Assembly (NCBI GenBank): GCA_024640925.1
Contig: JAHEEB010000112.1
Location: 962-9,112 of the forward strand
Origin: Bacteroidota bacterium
GTDB taxonomy: Bacteria; Bacteroidota; Bacteroidia; Bacteroidales; UBA10428
Length of the DNA stretch: 8,151 nucleotides
Reading direction: 5' to 3'
The translations under genes and the position numbers were made by a program. The notes beneath the pieces were generated by a model. It was not told the DNA's origin and made no database searches. It saw only the letters and a program-made list of their open reading frames with translations. Shown here in pieces: positions 1 through 5,163 of the stretch; position 1 is the stretch's first letter; each line of letters opens with the position of its first letter.

Positions 1-1
1 C

Positions 2-382
2 CGGATTTTAGGTTATAAATCGCCTCCCTGGGTAAAATTGGAGGAAATAGAAAATAACCACCAACTCGAAAATGATATACTGGAAATCAATCAACTGAAG
101 CCCGATATTATCTGGGTGGGTTTAAACAGTCCCAAACAGGATTATTTAATGTCAGCTTTTTCGCCACTGCTTGAAAAATCACTAATGATAGGTATTGGGG
201 GCGTTTACGATTATTTATCGGGCACCATGAAAATTAGTCCGGAATGGGTTAAAAAACTTTCCTTGCGCTGGGTATATCGTATTGTTCAAAACCCGAGACG
301 ATTATTTAAAAAGACATTTGTTGCTATTTCTGGATTTTTGTGGTTAAATTTAAAAGAAGCTCTAACGATTAAAAAAAAGTAA
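2..382 (+). CDS. WecG/TagA/CpsF family glycosyltransferase, C-terminal part (5' end outside window)
   Basis: The reading frame is open to the left edge, so only the last 126 residues are visible. They match the C-terminal half of the WecG/TagA/CpsF (GT26) family. That family transfers a sugar, typically N-acetylmannosamine or its uronic acid, onto a lipid-linked sugar at the inner face of the membrane during polysaccharide or teichoic acid assembly. Visible family marks are PDIIWVGLNSPKQ, where the usual sequence is VGLGSPKQE, then GIGGVYDYLSGT, and the tail motif ending in LRWVYRIVQNPRRL, where the family usually has LEWlyRL..PrRl. The last 25 residues are basic and hydrophobic, fitting the membrane-associated tail of the family. 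The stop lies 12 bp before the next gene on the same strand, so the two are probably one operon. The donor sugar cannot be read from this fragment. Confidence 0.88.
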   Translation, partial: RILGYKSPPWVKLEEIENNHQLENDILEINQLKPDIIWVGLNSPKQDYLMSAFSPLLEKSLMIGIGGVYDYLSGTMKISPEWVKKLSLRWVYRIVQNPRRLFKKTFVAISGFLWLNLKEALTIKKK

Positions 383-394
383 GATCATTCACCC

Positions 395-1921
395 ATGTTT
401 AGAAAACCGATATATTTTCTGTTATATGATGTGATACTGGTTACCGCAACGTTTCTTTTCTGGATATGGCTTAAACCAGTATCTATGCGTATTTATCTGC
501 CAAATTATTTGAACCCGTTTCTGATTTTTATGTCAATATGGCTTCTATCATCTGTTTTTATGCAGAAGTACAGAGGCCTGTTTAAGAAAAGCCTTAAAGG
601 CTCGAGCTGGGGAATAATATCGGCTAACCTTATTGCCTTATCCGTATCAGTTATACTCATTTATGGTGCGCGTATCGATTATTTCTCCAGGCAGGTTGTG
701 TTCGGTACGGTTATATTTGCCAGCATAATCGAGCTATTTATCACTTTTATATATTATAATGTACGGAATGCTACGGAAATAGCTGACAAAGAAGTACAAT
801 ATCCAAAAGTGGAGAGTTACATTGAGAAAAAAGACCTTTCACAATCAGAAAAGAAATACGAACAACCCATACCTGTAGATGAAAAACTACGGAAGAAATT
901 GCTCAGAGCTTGTGGTAGTGAAGTATACGATATTCTTAAAAAGAACATTGATCCTTTTCATCCCAAAACCCTTATTTTATCAACTACTACACAGTTTAAT
1001 GTCGATACACAGCCTAATAACTATTACGAGAATATTATTAATATCAAAAATTTTAACGATATCCGGTTTATTAATAAGTTTTTCAATGCGGTAAATAAAA
1101 AATTGCCTTTTTGTGGAATGTTTATTGGTTGTGGAGAAACAAAGGATATGAGAAAAAAACGTATTCTTTCAAAGTATCCGCTTATTATTAATTATTTTAT
1201 GTACAACCTCGATTTTTTATTTGCCAGGGTACTGCCAAAATTCCATGTAACCAAGCAACTCTATTATTTTATTACAAAAGGACAAAACAGGGTACTTTCC
1301 AAGGCCGAAATTTTAGGACGTTTATATTATTGCGGGTTTGAACTGGTGCGTGATATAACAACAAACGAAAAATACTATTTTATAGCACATAAGATTAGTA
1401 CTCCGCATAAATCGCCTCATTCCAACTATGGTTTGTTTATTAAGCTTAGGCGGATTGGTAAAAACAAGAAAAAGATTGTAGTCTATAAGATGCGAACAAT
1501 GCATCCCTATTCAGAGTACATACAGGATTTTGTTTACAAACAGCATGGAACAGCAGATGGCGATAAAGCTATAAACGATTTCAGGATTACAACATTAGGA
1601 AAAATATTCCGAAGGTTATGGCTCGATGAGTTTCCAATGATACTCAATATATTAAAGGGAGAAATGAAGATTGTGGGAGTTCGTCCATTAAGTGAGGCAA
1701 AATTCAGGATGTACCCAAAACATATGCAGGAAAAAAGGACAATATGTAAACCGGGTCTTATCCCACCTTTTTACGTAGATTTGCCTAAATCTTTTGAGGA
1801 ACTGGTTGCTTCCGAAGAAAAATATCTTGATCAATACTTTAAACATCCCTTTATCACCGATGTGAAATATCTCTTTGGAGCTTTATATAAAATAATTATT
1901 AAAAAAGCCCGCAGTGGTTAG
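395..1921 (+). CDS. Membrane sugar transferase (polyprenyl-phosphate hexose-1-phosphate transferase family)
   Basis: The C-terminal third is a bacterial sugar transferase domain, which moves a sugar-1-phosphate from a nucleotide sugar to undecaprenyl phosphate to start polysaccharide repeat synthesis. Visible are RRIG (352-355), YKMRTM (364-369, usually yKFRSM), LDEFP with the catalytic Asp-Glu pair (D411, E412), VGVRP (427-431, usually VGPRP) and KPGLIPPF. The N-terminus carries four hydrophobic segments, at about residues 7-28, 38-56, 73-92 and 100-120, as in the WbaP/WcaJ type. Residues about 135-340 form a long middle region I cannot assign; its end (LGRLYYCGFELV to YFIAHK) looks like a worn enzyme fold. 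Oddly, the membrane hairpin with a KRxxD-type start that normally precedes the RRIG segment is not recognisable. The gene lies 12 bp after the glycosyltransferase gene and is followed by a terminator, so it is the last gene of the cluster. The family call is firm; substrate and activity are not. Confidence 0.88.
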   Translation: MFRKPIYFLLYDVILVTATFLFWIWLKPVSMRIYLPNYLNPFLIFMSIWLLSSVFMQKYRGLFKKSLKGSSWGIISANLIALSVSVILIYGARIDYFSRQVVFGTVIFASIIELFITFIYYNVRNATEIADKEVQYPKVESYIEKKDLSQSEKKYEQPIPVDEKLRKKLLRACGSEVYDILKKNIDPFHPKTLILSTTTQFNVDTQPNNYYENIINIKNFNDIRFINKFFNAVNKKLPFCGMFIGCGETKDMRKKRILSKYPLIINYFMYNLDFLFARVLPKFHVTKQLYYFITKGQNRVLSKAEILGRLYYCGFELVRDITTNEKYYFIAHKISTPHKSPHSNYGLFIKLRRIGKNKKKIVVYKMRTMHPYSEYIQDFVYKQHGTADGDKAINDFRITTLGKIFRRLWLDEFPMILNILKGEMKIVGVRPLSEAKFRMYPKHMQEKRTICKPGLIPPFYVDLPKSFEELVASEEKYLDQYFKHPFITDVKYLFGALYKIIIKKARSG

Positions 1922-1943
1922 TAAAGCATGACATAAAAAACAG

Positions 1944-1970
1944 AAAAGCACTCCAACCGGGTGCTTTTTT
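1944..1970. terminator. Intrinsic terminator between convergent genes
   Basis: AAAAGCAC (1944-1951) pairs with GTGCTTTT (1961-1968). Two further pairs, one of them a wobble, close a 5-nt loop. The plus-strand stem runs into a T tract, and on the minus strand the hairpin is also followed by a T-rich stretch, so it can serve both the sugar transferase gene and the convergent HTH gene. Confidence 0.8.
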
Positions 1971-2006
1971 GTTTTCAGAGATTCAAGTTTCGGTAAAAAG
2001 ATGGAA

Positions 2007-2234
2007 TCAAAACTCTTCACTTATTTTGCTTAATGGATTCAGTAAATCACCGACTTCTACTTTTAAAATTTCTGCTATTTTGTAAAAGGTTTCAATGGAA
2101 GGTTGCATTTCGTTTCTGCACCAGCGAGAGACAGTATTTGGCTTTTTATCCATTTGTTCAGCAAGCCACTTGATCGATTTTTCCCGGTCAGCCAGTACTA
2201 CTCTTATTCGGTTATATTTCCTAATCTCTGCCAT
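2007..2234 (-). CDS. Small XRE/Cro-C1 type helix-turn-helix transcriptional regulator
   Basis: This 75-residue protein is almost entirely one HTH_3-type domain. Helix 2 is around SIKWLAEQM (20-28), the recognition helix is around NTVSRWCRN (33-41), and the supporting helices around TFYKIAEILKVEVGDLL (49-65) are typical of the family. There is no extra ligand-binding or oligomerisation domain, so it resembles the stand-alone XRE regulators common in Bacteroidota or a toxin-antitoxin/phage-type repressor; no toxin gene is adjacent. It converges on the polysaccharide genes and diverges from the candidate small RNA at 2379-2503, whose promoter is about 110-130 bp away. Regulation of that RNA or of itself is possible but is only inferred from position. 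The start is ATG preceded by a purine-rich AAAGGGA. Confidence 0.85.
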   Translation of the reverse strand: MAEIRKYNRIRVVLADREKSIKWLAEQMDKKPNTVSRWCRNEMQPSIETFYKIAEILKVEVGDLLNPLSKISEEF

Positions 2235-2256
2235 TCCCTTTGAGTTTTCATTCTAT

Positions 2257-2264
2257 CAAATATA
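2257..2264 (-). promoter_or_regulatory. Candidate -7 element for the HTH gene
   Basis: On the minus strand this reads TATATTTG, an exact match to the Bacteroidota -7 consensus TAnnTTTG, 22 bp before the start codon of the HTH gene. I found no convincing -33 TTTG at the usual spacing, so this rests on one element. Confidence 0.4.
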
Positions 2265-2344
2265 AGAAACAGCAATTAATCGGATTTTATACGAATACAT
2301 AACTAAAAGATACTATAAACGTATGAATATATCCATATAAAAGA

Positions 2345-2373
2345 TTGTATAATACTTAAAAAGAATATATTTG
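2345..2373 (+). promoter_or_regulatory. Candidate Bacteroidota promoter driving an ORF-less transcript
   Basis: TTG at 2345-2347 and TATATTTG at 2366-2373 (exact TAnnTTTG) are separated by 18 bp, close to the usual 19-21 bp between -33 and -7 elements. No gene lies immediately downstream on this strand; the next strong signal is a terminator about 90 bp on. Confidence 0.5.
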
Positions 2374-2378
2374 TACAT

Positions 2379-2503
2379 GAAATGTATTTTTTATTAAATG
2401 ATTGAAACTGCCTATTAAAACCAGATTTATTCCTTTTAGCATAAAAAGGAGATTTCAAGTCCGCCCAAGGTTTCCGATTCCAAAACCTAAGCGGACTTTT
2501 TAT
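2379..2503 (+). ncRNA. Candidate structured small RNA, about 125 nt, unknown class
   Basis: The segment lies between a consensus-like promoter and an intrinsic terminator and has no coding sequence longer than a few codons. It can fold. TCCTTTT (2431-2437) pairs with AAAAGGA (2444-2450) around a 6-nt loop. TTGAAA (2402-2407) can pair with TTTCAA (2453-2458) to enclose it, although the last two bases compete with the terminator stem. The terminator is itself a two-tier hairpin. I do not recognise it as 6S, tmRNA, RNase P, SRP RNA or a known riboswitch. The 5' end is inferred from the promoter position. It could instead be a leftover leader and attenuator whose gene was lost when the repeats at 2549 onward arrived; short frames such as one at 2398-2418 could be leader peptides, but nothing supports that. 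Confidence 0.45.
2457..2503 (+). terminator. Two-tier intrinsic terminator
   Basis: AAGTCCGC (2457-2464) pairs with GCGGACTT (2491-2498), and inside it AGGTTT (2468-2473) pairs with AAACCT (2483-2488). The stem runs straight into TTTTTAT (2497-2503). It is one of the strongest hairpins in the window, and no ORF ends near it on the plus strand. Confidence 0.75.
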
Positions 2504-2548
2504 TTAACCCGGAATTTATCAACATAAATTCGATTTCATTTGCCACAA

Positions 2549-3100
2549 ATATACTTAGCTGTTTTTCCTTTGTCTTTGTGTCTTGGAGCCTTCGTGGCTT
2601 TTCTTTTACAACGAAGACACGAAGACCCAAAGAAACACTAAGATGGGGTCCAGAACTCAACCTGGCAGCGTCTTCAGACCTGCCAGCGTTGTTGAAGAAG
2701 TATCTGCTATATATACTAATCTGATTTTCCTTTATGATTCTTTGTGTCTTGGAGCCTTTGTGGCATTCTTTTACAACGAAGACACGAAGACCCAAAGAAA
2801 CACTAAGATGAGGTCCAGAACTCAACCTGGCAGCGTCTTCAGACCTGCCAGCGTTGTTGAACCCGGATTAAGCAATAGAAATATTAAAAATTTCAATTGC
2901 TTACAACCTGCAGGGTGTACCGGGTTAACCCCGATTTAGAAATTGTTACAGCAATTTTAAAAAAATGCTGTATTACAATTTGTTAATCGTTTACGCATTC
3001 TCTAATGCGTAATCTGGGTTGAAGAAGTATCTGCTATCTGTATATTATACTGATTTTCCTTCGTGCGTTGGTGCCTTTGTGGCTTTCTTTTGCCACTAAT
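2549..3100. repeat. Decayed tandem repeat array, three units of about 166 bp
   Basis: Unit A (core 2574-2695) and unit B (core 2740-2860) are nearly identical over about 121 bp and 166 bp apart. The linker before each core (ATATACT..TCTG.TTTTCCTT type, 2549-2573 and 2696-2739) is also repeated. Unit C (3022-3100) repeats the linker and then decays. Each core holds an imperfect palindrome: in unit A, 2574-2598 faces 2608-2632 across a pyrimidine loop. It also holds a second palindrome, CTGGCAG / CTGCCAG (2662-2668 with 2680-2686; 2827-2833 with 2845-2851). The GAAGACACGAAGACCC-like motif resembles dispersed repeats often seen in environmental bacterial genomes. Open frames across it on both strands are by-products of the repeat and are not annotated. 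Confidence 0.85.
2861..3019. mobile_element. MITE-like element (about 159 bp) inserted in the repeat array
   Basis: The left end ACCCGGATTAAGCAATAG and the reverse complement of the right end ACCCAGATTACGCATTAG agree at 15 of 18 positions. The element sits exactly where unit A of the host repeat reads uninterrupted GTTGTTGAAGAAG (from 2688): the left flank ends in GTTGA (2856-2860) and the right flank resumes with the same GTTGA (3018-3022). This leaves a target duplication of 3-5 bp depending on where the ends are drawn. No coding capacity is present. Internally it is very foldable: AAGCAAT/ATTGCTT (2870-2876, 2896-2902), a 14-bp bulged stem (2940-2953 with 2966-2981), and TTACGCAT/ATGCGTAA (2991-2998, 3005-3012). 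The ACCC ends recall the IS982 family, but that assignment is from memory and uncertain. Confidence 0.75.
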
Positions 3101-3477
3101 ACTAAAAGACAGGGTACTTTCCTTTGTGGATCTTTGCTTTGGCGGCAATAAATTTCCACTGGCAATTGAATAAGTTGAAACATCAGACAATTAAAAAAAA
3201 TTCATTGGACTGTTTTATAAACAAATATTTTCATATTTTTACTCTATATACCGTTGTCCTTTTATAAAAAGAAAGATAATTTTTGCTGGAATAAGCAAGT
3301 GGATTGGTAAAATAAGGATTTCGGAATACAATAAATCAGAATTCAAATAAATAAAAAATAGAAAATATATGTAAATTATTGCTTTACCCGAAGTTCATCT
3401 GCTATTTATATGTATTTGTGCAATAGTATAAACAGGAAATGTTAGTTAAAATTTTACAATTCAATCATCCCAAAGTT
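3101..3477. other. AT-rich gene-free stretch upstream of the LytTR locus
   Basis: Up to about 3180 there are faint remnants of the repeat array (a second CCTTTGTGG-like block near 3121). From 3190 the DNA is very AT-rich and holds no gene, hairpin or repeat I can support. Short frames on both strands lack family features. A promoter for the LytTR gene should lie near its right end. TGTATTTG at 3411-3418 is one base from the TAnnTTTG consensus, but no partner -33 box is seen. Confidence 0.6.
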
Positions 3478-3846
3478 ATGAAAACAATTCGTTTGCCTAA
3501 AACTGATCCGGATTTTCGTTTATTGGTACCAACATCTTGTGGTGCTGAGTTGCTGGCACCCGACGATATAATCTATTGTGAGGGAGCAGGTAAATAAGCA
3601 CAGTTGTATCTGGTTAATGAGAAAAAATGTCTCGCTACTGAAAACGTTGGAGAAATATTGTCAATTCTTGCACCATATGGTTTTAGGCGCATACACAAAT
3701 CGTATCTTGTAAATATCCGGCATGTAATAAGTTTTTCTTTCAATAAAGAATGTGTTATAGTTCTGTCAAATAAAGTAAAACTTAAAGTTGCACGTCGGAG
3801 GAGTAACCAGATTTATCAAATTCTACTTGGTGAGCAGTTGAATTAA
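3478..3846 (+). pseudogene. LytTR-type DNA-binding regulator interrupted by an in-frame stop
   Basis: Read from ATG at 3478, the frame encodes 39 residues ending DDIIYCEGAGK, then TAA at 3595-3597, then in the same frame 82 residues starting AQLYLVNEKK. Joined, they form one complete LytTR domain (PF04397 type) of about 121 residues. It includes DDIIYCE, the motif FRRIHKSYLVN (69-79) and the basic end VARRRSNQIYQIL. LytTR domains bind paired 9-bp direct repeats through a beta fold. There is no response-regulator receiver domain, so this is a stand-alone LytTR protein. The stop is at the position where the family usually has the Tyr of GNYT, so a single base change from TAT or TAC explains it. 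No frameshift is needed and the rest looks well preserved, so the loss is recent, or the stop is read through, or translation restarts (for example at TTG 3604). Repeats matching LytTR half-sites lie just downstream. Confidence 0.82.
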
Positions 3847-3848
3847 TT

Positions 3849-3920
3849 GCCGTTTATACCTGAAAACAAACCGCTCGTTCCCCCTGAGTTACCGTTCGTT
3901 AAGAAAAACTTACCTTACTT
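3849..3920 (+). promoter_or_regulatory. Phased LytTR-like operator array (21-bp period)
   Basis: The published LytTR half-site is [TA][AC][CA]GTTN[AG][TG], used as 9-bp direct repeats 12-13 bp apart. Here ACCGTTCGT (3891-3899) matches fully, ACCGCTCGT (3870-3878) matches 8 of 9, and GCCGTTTAT (3849-3857) matches 8 of 9, each separated by exactly 12 bp. A fourth, weaker ACCTTACTT (3912-3920) continues the same 21-bp step. The array lies directly after the LytTR gene and 54 bp or more before the next gene, with all sites on the same face of the helix. Binding by this LytTR protein is inference. Confidence 0.6.
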
Positions 3921-3948
3921 GAACAGGAAAAGAACCTGTTATATATTG
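3919..3948 (+). promoter_or_regulatory. Weak candidate promoter for the 187-aa gene
   Basis: TTG at 3919-3921 is followed after 19 bp by ATATATTG (3941-3948), a poor match to TAnnTTTG. Such a weak -7, with LytTR-like sites abutting the -33 position, would suit an activator-dependent promoter. The match alone is not convincing. Confidence 0.25.
3922..3940. repeat. Short inverted repeat in the promoter region of the 187-aa gene
   Basis: AACAGG (3922-3927) and CCTGTT (3935-3940) form a 6-bp dyad with a 7-nt spacer. There is no following T tract, so it is not a good terminator for the LytTR gene. An operator half-site pair is possible. Immediately downstream, ATAAACTT is repeated in tandem (3953-3960, 3961-3968). 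Confidence 0.35.
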
Positions 3949-3974
3949 CGTTATAAACTTATAAACTTAAAAAA

Positions 3975-4538
3975 ATGGCAAAAGTTGGTAACAATGTAGT
4001 AACATCTAAACTAAGCGGGAAACTGGGAGATCAAATCGTATTTCGCACCCGTGGCAGTAAAACGTATGTATCGGTAAAACCGAATAAAACAGAAAAGGAA
4101 GCAACTGATGAGCAGATGGAGCATCGTCGTCATTTCCAGGAAGCAATCCTCTATGGTAAAAGTGTTAATGCAAATGCAGATATCAAAGCTGCATATAAAG
4201 ATGCAGCAACAGGCAACCAGTCAGCTTTTAATGTGGCAGTGGCCGATTTCATGAGTGCACCGCATATCGAAGAAATCGATATCAGTAATTATGCAGGGCA
4301 GGCGGGAGATACCATAAGAATACGTGCCGTTGACGATTTTAAAGTTGTTGAGGCCGTTGTGAATATTTATAATTCAGATTCGTCCCTTGTTGAAAACGGT
4401 CAGGCAGTTCAGCAGGCCAACGGTATCGACTGGATTTATACCGCTACTTCGCAAAATGGCAGTATTGAAGGTGATAAAATTGTTATTATAGTAAGTGATT
4501 TGCCGGGCAATATTACCTCAGAAGAAAAATCGCTTTAA
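3975..4538 (+). CDS. Unknown two-domain protein, paralogue of the 99-aa product downstream
   Basis: I do not recognise a named function for this 187-residue protein. Residues 1-96 form a domain shared with the 99-residue product of 4730-5029. Both have NV at 7-8, G15, LG at 17-18, VFR at 22-24, R26 and K29, a charged middle, and an end of the form SA[FY]..AV..FM..P. Residues 97-187 (DISNYAGQAGDTIRIRAVDD onward to SDLPGN) alternate polar and hydrophobic residues and look like a small beta-sandwich, which the paralogue lacks. There is no signal peptide and no membrane segment, so a cytoplasmic or non-classically exported protein is expected. The start ATG follows an A-rich leader. Upstream lie LytTR-like direct repeats and then the LytTR gene, which suggests LytTR control; a terminator follows. 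A loose resemblance to small Bacteroidota DUF proteins with GxxGxxVFRxR starts is from memory and untested. Confidence 0.8.
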   Translation: MAKVGNNVVTSKLSGKLGDQIVFRTRGSKTYVSVKPNKTEKEATDEQMEHRRHFQEAILYGKSVNANADIKAAYKDAATGNQSAFNVAVADFMSAPHIEEIDISNYAGQAGDTIRIRAVDDFKVVEAVVNIYNSDSSLVENGQAVQQANGIDWIYTATSQNGSIEGDKIVIIVSDLPGNITSEEKSL

Positions 4539-4575
4539 ACGTTCTGTTTTGAGTGTATTCGATTCCAAATTATTT

Positions 4576-4606
4576 AATCCCTTCCTATTACGAAGGGATT
4601 TATATT
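4576..4606 (+). terminator. Intrinsic terminator after the 187-aa gene
   Basis: AATCCCTTC (4576-4584) pairs perfectly with GAAGGGATT (4592-4600) across a 7-nt loop, 37 bp after the stop codon, followed by TTATATT. The T tract is modest, but the 9-bp stem and its position support termination, which would separate the two paralogous genes into different transcripts. Confidence 0.65.
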
Positions 4607-4620
4607 AAAATATAAGATTT

Positions 4621-4640
4621 GTTCTGAATAACATCAGAAC
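4621..4640. repeat. Perfect inverted repeat upstream of the 99-aa gene
   Basis: GTTCTGA (4621-4627) and TCAGAAC (4634-4640) form a 7-bp dyad with a 6-nt spacer. It lies just after the preceding terminator and directly before the 11-bp iterons, so it is more likely part of the control region of the next gene than a second terminator. Confidence 0.5.
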
Positions 4641-4643
4641 GTA

Positions 4644-4691
4644 GGATAAGTAAGGGATCAGTAAAGGATCAGTAAAGGATCAGTAAAGGAT
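4644..4691 (+). promoter_or_regulatory. 11-bp iterons, possible LytTR operator of the 99-aa gene
   Basis: GGATCAGTAAA occurs three times head to tail (4655-4665, 4666-4676, 4677-4687), preceded by a diverged unit GGATAAGTAAG (4644-4654) and followed by a partial GGAT. Each repeat contains TCAGTAAAG or TAAGTAAGG (starts 4647, 4658, 4669, 4680), matching the LytTR half-site at 8 of 9 positions. Alternate units are 22 bp apart, which is 9 bp plus the 13-bp spacer allowed for LytTR pairs. The array ends 38 bp before the ATG. The repeats are plain; the assignment to LytTR is inference. Confidence 0.6.
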
Positions 4692-4729
4692 TAATTAATA
4701 CAGTTGATAAGGTTTAATTACATACTTAA

Positions 4730-5029
4730 ATGGTGAAAATTTATGATAATGTAATTCTCGAAGGAATAGTTGGAGGACTGGGCAAAATGTTGGTTTTCAG
4801 AAAGAGGAAAGGAAAAGTTTCTGTCTATCTTTTATCACCACGCAAAGTACCTTTTACCCAAAAACAAAAAGAGTGGCAACAGCGTTTTGCTATTGCTGTC
4901 TCAAAAGCCCGAAATGCTATGAAAGAAGATAAAGAGCGAAAACAATTTGAAAATATTGCCCGGGAAACAGGAAAAAGCAGTGCATATGGGGCAGCTGTAT
5001 CATGGTTTATGAATAATCCGGATGAATAA
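4730..5029 (+). CDS. Unknown small basic protein, single-domain paralogue of the 187-aa product
   Basis: This 99-residue protein aligns with residues 1-96 of the product of 3975-4538: NV 7-8, G15, LG 17-18, VFR 22-24, R26, K29, and an ending SAYGAAVSWFMNNP against SAFNVAVADFMSAP. It stops just after that domain, without the beta-rich C-terminal part. It is rich in Lys, Arg and Gln and has no signal peptide or membrane segment. I do not recognise a function; a basic protein that binds nucleic acid or a partner is only one possibility. It is separated from its paralogue by a terminator and has its own iteron-bearing upstream region, so it is probably expressed independently. The start ATG is followed at once by the conserved K3, supporting this start. 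The gene may have arisen by duplication with loss of the C-terminal domain, or may be the ancestral short form. Confidence 0.75.
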   Translation: MVKIYDNVILEGIVGGLGKMLVFRKRKGKVSVYLLSPRKVPFTQKQKEWQQRFAIAVSKARNAMKEDKERKQFENIARETGKSSAYGAAVSWFMNNPDE

Positions 5030-5050
5030 GTTGTTTAAATAACAAACAAC
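5030..5050. repeat. Inverted repeat at the stop of the 99-aa gene
   Basis: GTTGTTT (5030-5036) pairs with AAACAAC (5044-5050) over a 7-nt loop, immediately after the stop codon. It is AT-rich and lacks a T tract, so it is at best a weak terminator. Confidence 0.35.
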
Positions 5051-5060
5051 CAGATATAAA

Positions 5061-5163
5061 AATAAAAATCCTACAATAACCTCCTGTGGTCCTCCTTTAA
5101 AAGGAGGACAGAACATAGTGCAAATGGGAAGTTTATAGTAAAAAAGGATTTAAAAGTTTCAAC
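5061..5163 (+). repeat. Direct repeat, copy 1 (206 bp before copy 2)
   Basis: This segment and 5267-5370 agree almost base for base at a constant offset of 206 until the last 30 bp. It contains ACAATAACCTCCTGTGG, then a perfect 10-bp dyad GTCCTCCTTT / AAAGGAGGAC (5089-5098, 5100-5109), and ends in the GGATT...TCAAC module also found at 5359-5370, 6739-6747 and, inverted, near 8130-8140. Confidence 0.85.

Noticed and set aside
879..1504. Frames of 71 codons (plus) and 60 codons (minus) inside the sugar transferase gene
   Set aside because: Shadows of a well-supported 508-codon gene, without family features.
2487..2939. Open frames on both strands across the repeat array (112 and 118 codons)
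   Set aside because: They follow the 166-bp repeats, translate the same palindrome twice (VFRPASVVE), overlap each other on opposite strands and match no protein family.
2549..3100. CRISPR array
   Set aside because: Repeats are about 120 bp, only two to three units, internally palindromic and separated by repeated rather than unique linkers; no cas gene is present.
3002..3190. Minus-strand frame of 62 codons
   Set aside because: It runs through the end of the MITE-like element and decayed unit C; no domain, start signal or neighbour supports it.
3604..3846. 80-codon LytTR fragment as an independent gene starting at TTG
   Set aside because: Extending the same frame upstream past a single TAA recovers the missing N-terminal part of the domain, so one interrupted gene is the better reading.
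4644..4691. Replication origin iterons
   Set aside because: The repeats are short, few and upstream of a paralogue of the neighbouring gene; no initiator protein gene, DnaA boxes or AT-rich unwinding region of note accompanies them.
5089..5109. Ribosome binding site or terminator at the AAGGAGG palindrome
   Set aside because: The same sequence recurs in several intergenic positions as part of a dispersed repeat, no start codon is suitably placed, and there is no T tract.
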